A stretch of DNA of 64,000 nt. Origin: Clostridioides sp. ES-S-0010-02. GTDB taxonomy: Bacteria; Bacillota; Clostridia; Peptostreptococcales; Peptostreptococcaceae. Positions 59,803 through 64,000 of this stretch are shown here, piece by piece (positions within the stretch are counted from its first letter, which is position 1; each line of letters begins with the position of its first letter). Below the pieces are notes generated by a model, which was given only the letters and a program-made list of their open reading frames with translations, did not search any database and had not been told where the DNA came from. The position numbers were made by a program, and so were the translations under genes. The stretch spans positions 140,001 through 204,000 of the forward strand of contig CP067345.1 in the NCBI GenBank assembly GCA_020641055.1, written 5' to 3'.

Positions 59803-60684
59803 TTATATTATAGAAATAAATTTTTCTAATGCTGGATTTGTATTGTTTTTATTCCATACAACTACAACCTCGATTCTATTTTGTACTTCATTTATAGGTA
59901 CAATTGCAATATCCTGTTTTATCATAGTATCTACAACACAAAATGAAGGTAAAATGGATATACCCATGTTAGAGGCTACTAGTGACTCAATAGTATTAAA
60001 ATCATTTGAACGTTGTACAACATTAGGTACAAATCCCGCTTCACGATATCTATTCTGTATCATGGATTTTTGCCCATACTCATCTCCTGTTTCCTTTACA
60101 AAAATAAACTTCTCATGTTGTAGCTCAATTAAATCAATAGAATCCTCATTGCAAAGTGGATGACCATGAGGCAAAAGAGCTACCAAAGAATATCTTTCTA
60201 CAGTTTTATATTCAAAATCTTTTAATGGTTGATTCTCTGGATTAATAACAAAGGCAAGATCCATAAAATTATTTTTTACTAAGTTTAAAAGTTCAGTTAT
60301 CTCGTTAGTACAAATTTCCATAGATATATTAGGGTATGTATTAGAAAATTCTTTTAAATATTGTTGGAATTTGTTTTTTTCATATCCTATTAAGATTCCA
60401 ATACTCAAAGTTCCAAAAGAACCATGTGCAAATTGTTGTGTCTTTTCAATAGCGTCATTGATATTTTTTATTATAGTACGAGCCTCAGATAAAAAAACTT
60501 TTCCAGCTGGTGTTAGCTCAACATGTCGTTTACTTCTTGTAAATAGAGTCACATTTATTTTTTCTTCTAAAGCTTTTATTTGTTGTGTAACAGCAGTTTG
60601 GGAAATATAAAACTTTTCTGCTGTTTTGGTAAAACTTAGATTTTCTGCTACAGATATAAAATATTCCAATTGCTTAGTATTCAA
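59803..60684 (-). CDS. LysR-family transcriptional regulator
   Basis: 293 residues, TTG start with AGGGGTGA upstream. N-terminal winged helix (KQLEYFISVAENLSFTKTAEKFYISQTAVTQQIKALEEKI, about 4-43) and a substrate-binding domain (about 90-290). It is divergent from the LVIVD-protein cluster and probably regulates it. Confidence 0.92.
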   Translation of the reverse strand: MNTKQLEYFISVAENLSFTKTAEKFYISQTAVTQQIKALEEKINVTLFTRSKRHVELTPAGKVFLSEARTIIKNINDAIEKTQQFAHGSFGTLSIGILIGYEKNKFQQYLKEFSNTYPNISMEICTNEITELLNLVKNNFMDLAFVINPENQPLKDFEYKTVERYSLVALLPHGHPLCNEDSIDLIELQHEKFIFVKETGDEYGQKSMIQNRYREAGFVPNVVQRSNDFNTIESLVASNMGISILPSFCVVDTMIKQDIAIVPINEVQNRIEVVVVWNKNNTNPALEKFISII

Positions 60685-61026
60685 ATAATCACCCCTATTT
60701 AAACTTTATTGTTTGTAGACCTTATTCATATATAATTAAAACTTATTATAGTATAAGAAAATTTACTTTTAAATAATATTGGAAAATATTTGTATAAAAA
60801 TATATGTTTTAGACATATTTCTATATTAGGTTTTATAAAATTATCAAAGATAGACTAACTACTCCATCCTCAACATAAGTAGGCTGGAAAGGTAGTTAAC
60901 ATGGAGTAGCTCAATAATAAGAATAACTTATATATTCCCATGAAAACGATATTGGATTTAAGTAAGTTTGTCTCATAAAATGAAAGTATAGCAATTAATA
61001 ATATTTTAAATGAGAAGGGAGAAAAA
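60685..61026. promoter_or_regulatory. divergent control region between lysR and the LVIVD cluster
   Basis: No gene. Contains an inverted repeat CTACTCCAT (60859-60867) and ATGGAGTAG (60901-60909) enclosing a 33-base loop, which could be an operator for the LysR protein or a leader RNA hairpin, 118 bases ahead of the next start. No named riboswitch class was recognised. Confidence 0.5.
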
Positions 61027-62415
61027 ATGGAAGATAAATTTTATGCAAAAGGAAAAGGAAATAACGGATATGTTAAAAATCTTGAAGTTTGTTCCTTTAA
61101 TGACTTAGATGGAACTTGTGGAATGTTTCAGATGGCTCTGTACAAAAGAGATGAAAAATACTATTTATATGGATGTTGTTTTGGGGGAAGTAAAAAAAAT
61201 GGAGTAATGATTAGTGATGTGACAGATCCTTATAATCCACAATTTATAAAACATTTTCAAATGTTAAATCTAAAAGAGTATCCTACAACAACTACTCCAA
61301 AAATTCAAATAGCAGATGATTTAATGATAGTAGCTATGAGTTGTGGAAGTGGACCAGGAGCACTTGTAGATCAAGCTAAATTAGCAAGTATTAAGTGTGA
61401 AGCAGGAATCAGAATATATAGTTTAAAAGAAGACCCTTTAAATCCTAAGTTTTTAGGTTACTGGGATTGTGGATTAAAGCATGTAATGGGTGTTCATAGA
61501 TTTATGTACAATGGTGGAAGATATGTACATTTATCAAGTGATTGTGTTGGATTTGAAGGTCTGATTTATAGAGTTATAGATATAATAGATCCAACTAATC
61601 CAGTGGAAATAGGTAAGTGGTGGAGACCAGACCAATATGCAGATGGATATCCAGATAGAACTTTTGATGCAGGAGCACCTCATTGTCCAGAATTTATGGA
61701 TAAAGGATGGCTTCATGGACCACCATTTGTAAGAGATGGAAAAGCATATTGTGGTTATGGAGGAGCTGGTTTAGTTGTATTAGATGTTGAAGATTTAACA
61801 AGACCAAGATGCTTAGGTGAATTACCATTTATGCCTGCATTTTCTAGTAAACTCGCAGGAGCAAGAACTCATACAGCACTACCATTACCAGGAAGAGATT
61901 TAGTTGTTGTGCAAAATGAGGGAGAACGTTTCCAGTTTTTTAAGCCAGAGAGTATTACAGATGTTCAAGCTATGAATAATATACATATGGTTGATGTTAG
62001 TAATCCAACAAGACCAACATTAATTGCTCAATTCCCATATCCTGAAGTACCAAAGGATTTCCCATATCCTAACTTTAATGTTGCAGGGCTAGGAAAACCA
62101 GGGCCATTTGGTCCACATAACCTTCATGAGCCAATGGATAATAAACCATGGCTAGAGCAAAGAGGAGATAGAGTATATTGCTGTTATTTCCATGCAGGAT
62201 TAAGGGTTTATGATGTATCAGATCCATATTACATCAAAGAGTTAGCATATTTTATACCACCAAATCCAAATAAAACGCCAGAAGAATCTTATTTCCCAGG
62301 ATTCCCTGGACCACGCTTGGCAGTAACAGAAGATCTTATTGTTGACGATAGAGGTTACATCATTATAGATGCCCTAGATGATGGATTCTATATATTAAAA
62401 ATGAAAGAAGATTAA
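61027..62415 (+). CDS. LVIVD-repeat beta-propeller protein
   Basis: 462 residues, no signal peptide. Repeats of the type VMISDVTDPYNPQFI, IRIYSLKEDPLNPKFLG, RVIDIIDPTNPVEIG, VVLDVEDLTRPRCLG, HMVDVSNPTRPTLIA and LRVYDVSDPYYIKELA spaced about 60 residues, giving a six- to seven-bladed propeller. Many His, Asp and Cys residues could bind a ligand. The function is unknown; it is cotranscribed with a flavoprotein. AAGGGAG precedes the ATG. Confidence 0.85.
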   Translation: MEDKFYAKGKGNNGYVKNLEVCSFNDLDGTCGMFQMALYKRDEKYYLYGCCFGGSKKNGVMISDVTDPYNPQFIKHFQMLNLKEYPTTTTPKIQIADDLMIVAMSCGSGPGALVDQAKLASIKCEAGIRIYSLKEDPLNPKFLGYWDCGLKHVMGVHRFMYNGGRYVHLSSDCVGFEGLIYRVIDIIDPTNPVEIGKWWRPDQYADGYPDRTFDAGAPHCPEFMDKGWLHGPPFVRDGKAYCGYGGAGLVVLDVEDLTRPRCLGELPFMPAFSSKLAGARTHTALPLPGRDLVVVQNEGERFQFFKPESITDVQAMNNIHMVDVSNPTRPTLIAQFPYPEVPKDFPYPNFNVAGLGKPGPFGPHNLHEPMDNKPWLEQRGDRVYCCYFHAGLRVYDVSDPYYIKELAYFIPPNPNKTPEESYFPGFPGPRLAVTEDLIVDDRGYIIIDALDDGFYILKMKED

Positions 62416-62441
62416 TAAACACTAAAGAGGGAGAGTTAAAA

Positions 62442-63398
62442 ATGAAAATACTAGGTATTTCTTTTGGAACAAAAAATGGAAATAATGACACCATGTGTAA
62501 AGTGGCACTTAAAGGTGCTCAAGAAGCAGGAGCTGAAGTAGAATTTATTCAAATGTCATCTCTTAACATTAAACATTGTACTGGATGTTGTGCATGTGTT
62601 AAGACTTTATTATCTGGAAAAGGTAGTATGTGTGTATTAAAGGATGATTTTGAATGGTTACTTGACAAAATGAAAGATGCAGATGGGATAGTAGTTTCAG
62701 ACCCTATATTTGAGGAAGGAGCATCAGGTCTATTCCATACTATAATGGACCGTTTTGGACCAAGAGCAGATAGAGGAAATAATATTATAGGAATAAAAGT
62801 TGCAGAAGCTACAGGAGGAAAAACTCCAGACCCAAGAATGCTTAATGATAAAGTAATATCATTCATGGGAATAGGAGGGTCAGACTGGGGTACAAGAGTT
62901 CAATGTGAGCATGCTATGTTAGCATTAATACCAATGTGGAAAGTTATAGATAATGCTTGGTTCCCATGGGCAAAGGAATTAGTAATGGATGGCTCAAAAC
63001 TTGCTCAAGTTCATCAAATAGGTTTAAACATAGTTGAAGCAGCAGAAGATTTTGAAAAAGCTTTATACAAAGGAGAAGAAGGAGTCTGTCCACATTGTAA
63101 TAATAGATTATTCTACCTTGAGCCAGGTACTAAAAAATCAATATGTGCTCTATGTGGTATAGTTGGAGAATTAGATACTGCAAGTGGAAAAACTGTATTT
63201 AGTTTCCCAGAAGAGCAATTAGGTCATGCTCATGATACTTTAGCAGGTAAGTTTATACATGGTGATGATATTAAGAAAATGGAAGGTCATTATGCAGAAG
63301 TTCGTAAAACACCAGAATTTAAAGAAAGAAAAGCCGCTTACAATTTTATAGAACCATTAACCAAAGAAAAGCATGCTGAACTTTCATTAGGAGAATAA
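62442..63398 (+). CDS. NADPH-dependent FMN reductase-like flavoprotein with C-terminal zinc ribbon
   Basis: 318 residues. N-terminal flavodoxin-like fold (GISFGTKNGNNDTMCKVALKGAQEAG) with an additional Cys cluster CTGCCACVKTL typical of iron-sulfur-flavoprotein relatives, then VSDPIFEEGASGLFHTIMDRFGPR. A four-Cys ribbon (CPHCNN and CALCG, about 208-230) lies in the C-terminal part. It likely reduces a small substrate. AGAGGGAG precedes the ATG. Confidence 0.85.
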   Translation: MKILGISFGTKNGNNDTMCKVALKGAQEAGAEVEFIQMSSLNIKHCTGCCACVKTLLSGKGSMCVLKDDFEWLLDKMKDADGIVVSDPIFEEGASGLFHTIMDRFGPRADRGNNIIGIKVAEATGGKTPDPRMLNDKVISFMGIGGSDWGTRVQCEHAMLALIPMWKVIDNAWFPWAKELVMDGSKLAQVHQIGLNIVEAAEDFEKALYKGEEGVCPHCNNRLFYLEPGTKKSICALCGIVGELDTASGKTVFSFPEEQLGHAHDTLAGKFIHGDDIKKMEGHYAEVRKTPEFKERKAAYNFIEPLTKEKHAELSLGE

Positions 63399-63427
63399 TT
63401 AAAATATGAAGATTCATATTTTAATTA
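63396..63427 (+). repeat. 15-bp perfect inverted repeat after the flavoprotein gene
   Basis: TAATTAAAATATGAA and its complement with a two-base centre; it overlaps the stop codon. It may stabilise the upstream message or act as a weak terminator. Confidence 0.6.
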
Positions 63428-63448
63428 GTGTTGTAGGAGATTTATTAT

Positions 63449-63718
63449 ATGAATGAAAAGCCACACTTTAAACAAATTGGAATTATTAATATAGTAAATA
63501 ATATCCAAATAGCACTTATCATATCGACTATAGAAGCAATTATTGCTTTAGTACCTGCATATTACAATGTTAGATTAGCTCCAGTGTTCATTGCTATGTT
63601 TATACCACTACACTTAATTTGTTTTGTAGTATCTATGATTGCAAATCCAATAACAATAAGGTTAGTGGGAATGAATCAAGCTATAGAAACTACTAATTAT
63701 AATATAGGAAATGGATAG
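63449..63718 (+). CDS. small two-helix membrane protein, function unknown
   Basis: 89 residues with two hydrophobic segments (about 18-40 and 45-70) and an N-terminal soluble stretch. AGGAG precedes the ATG. Its stop overlaps the next gene by eight bases. Not assigned to a family with confidence. It probably forms a membrane unit with the next gene. Confidence 0.65.
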   Translation: MNEKPHFKQIGIINIVNNIQIALIISTIEAIIALVPAYYNVRLAPVFIAMFIPLHLICFVVSMIANPITIRLVGMNQAIETTNYNIGNG

Positions 63719-64000
63719 AAAGAAAAAAGAAATATTAACACTATCCATAGGGATTGCTTTACTACCTCCTTTATGGGCAGTGCTAGCACCTTATATAGGA
63801 ATAAAAACTGGAGCAGTAGCATTAATTTGTGCAGGATTATATGTAACAAATGGTAATAAACGAAAAGATGGATTAAAAATAATGTTTGGTTTTTGGTGTG
63901 GAGATTTATGGGCAGTGTTGGCTATTATAATTATGGAATACATAAATCTCAACCCAAATCTAGAATTATTTTTAACACTTGGTATATTAGGTTTTTTTGC
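63711..64000 (+). CDS. DUF1097-like membrane protein, truncated by window end
   Basis: 96 residues visible, start ATG 63711 overlapping the preceding gene by eight bases. Hydrophobic helices (LSIGIALLPPLWAVLAPYIG, then CGDLWAVLAIIIMEYI) fit DUF1097-type inner membrane proteins. The 3' end lies beyond the window. Confidence 0.7.
   Translation, partial: MDRKKKEILTLSIGIALLPPLWAVLAPYIGIKTGAVALICAGLYVTNGNKRKDGLKIMFGFWCGDLWAVLAIIIMEYINLNPNLELFLTLGILGFF

Overview
This is a low-GC Firmicutes chromosome segment centred on the replication origin. The gene order dnaA-dnaN-S4-recF-gyrB-gyrA, a partner-switching sigma-B operon next to an rRNA operon, an rstA-like regulator, and the typical loader/DnaD pair all point to Clostridioides difficile. 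That name is inferred from gene content and order; no database was searched. The window is printed with dnaA on the minus strand. Replication forks leave oriC (about 12.27-14.48 kb) in both directions and most genes point away from it.

Left arm (1-14.4 kb, minus strand): 5' part of a 23S rRNA gene, ITS, complete 16S rRNA gene and its promoter; sigB, rsbW, rsbV and two small membrane/coiled proteins; gyrA, gyrB, recF, an S4 RNA-binding protein, dnaN and dnaA. DnaA boxes lie on both sides of dnaA, giving a bipartite origin.

Right arm, core (14.5-46 kb, mostly plus): rpmH-rnpA-yidD-yidC-jag-mnmE-mnmG-rsmG; noc, parA/soj and parB/spo0J with a candidate parS and a candidate Noc-binding site nearby; a cysteine desulfurase, a GerMN-type lipoprotein, rstA, a selenium-associated trio (yedF, DUF3343, DUF951), an aminotransferase; rpsF-ssb-rpsR; a MazG-like protein, yybS, gdpP, rplI and the replicative helicase; a second dense DnaA-box cluster beside the helicase gene; purA; four tRNAs (Lys, Glu, Val, Thr); helicase loader and DnaD-type protein on the minus strand; an M1 peptidase lipoprotein, a WalJ-type hydrolase, an EIIC-EAL fusion, and rlmH.

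Accessory part (46-64 kb): the 3' end of rlmH is repeated 2.6 kb downstream (25 of 27 bases). This brackets an OLD-family ATPase/TOPRIM nuclease and a small unknown gene, as in SCC-type insertion at rlmH. A decayed DUF262/HNH (GmrSD-like) pseudogene follows. Next come a PHP hydrolase, a sigma-54 LevR-type activator with a mannose-family PTS operon (perfect -24/-12 promoter, five TTGATACA repeats), an ATC-hydrolase-like protein, an M20 dipeptidase, an internally deleted IS256-type transposase, a LysR regulator, and a divergent LVIVD-propeller/flavoprotein/membrane-protein cluster that runs off the window end.
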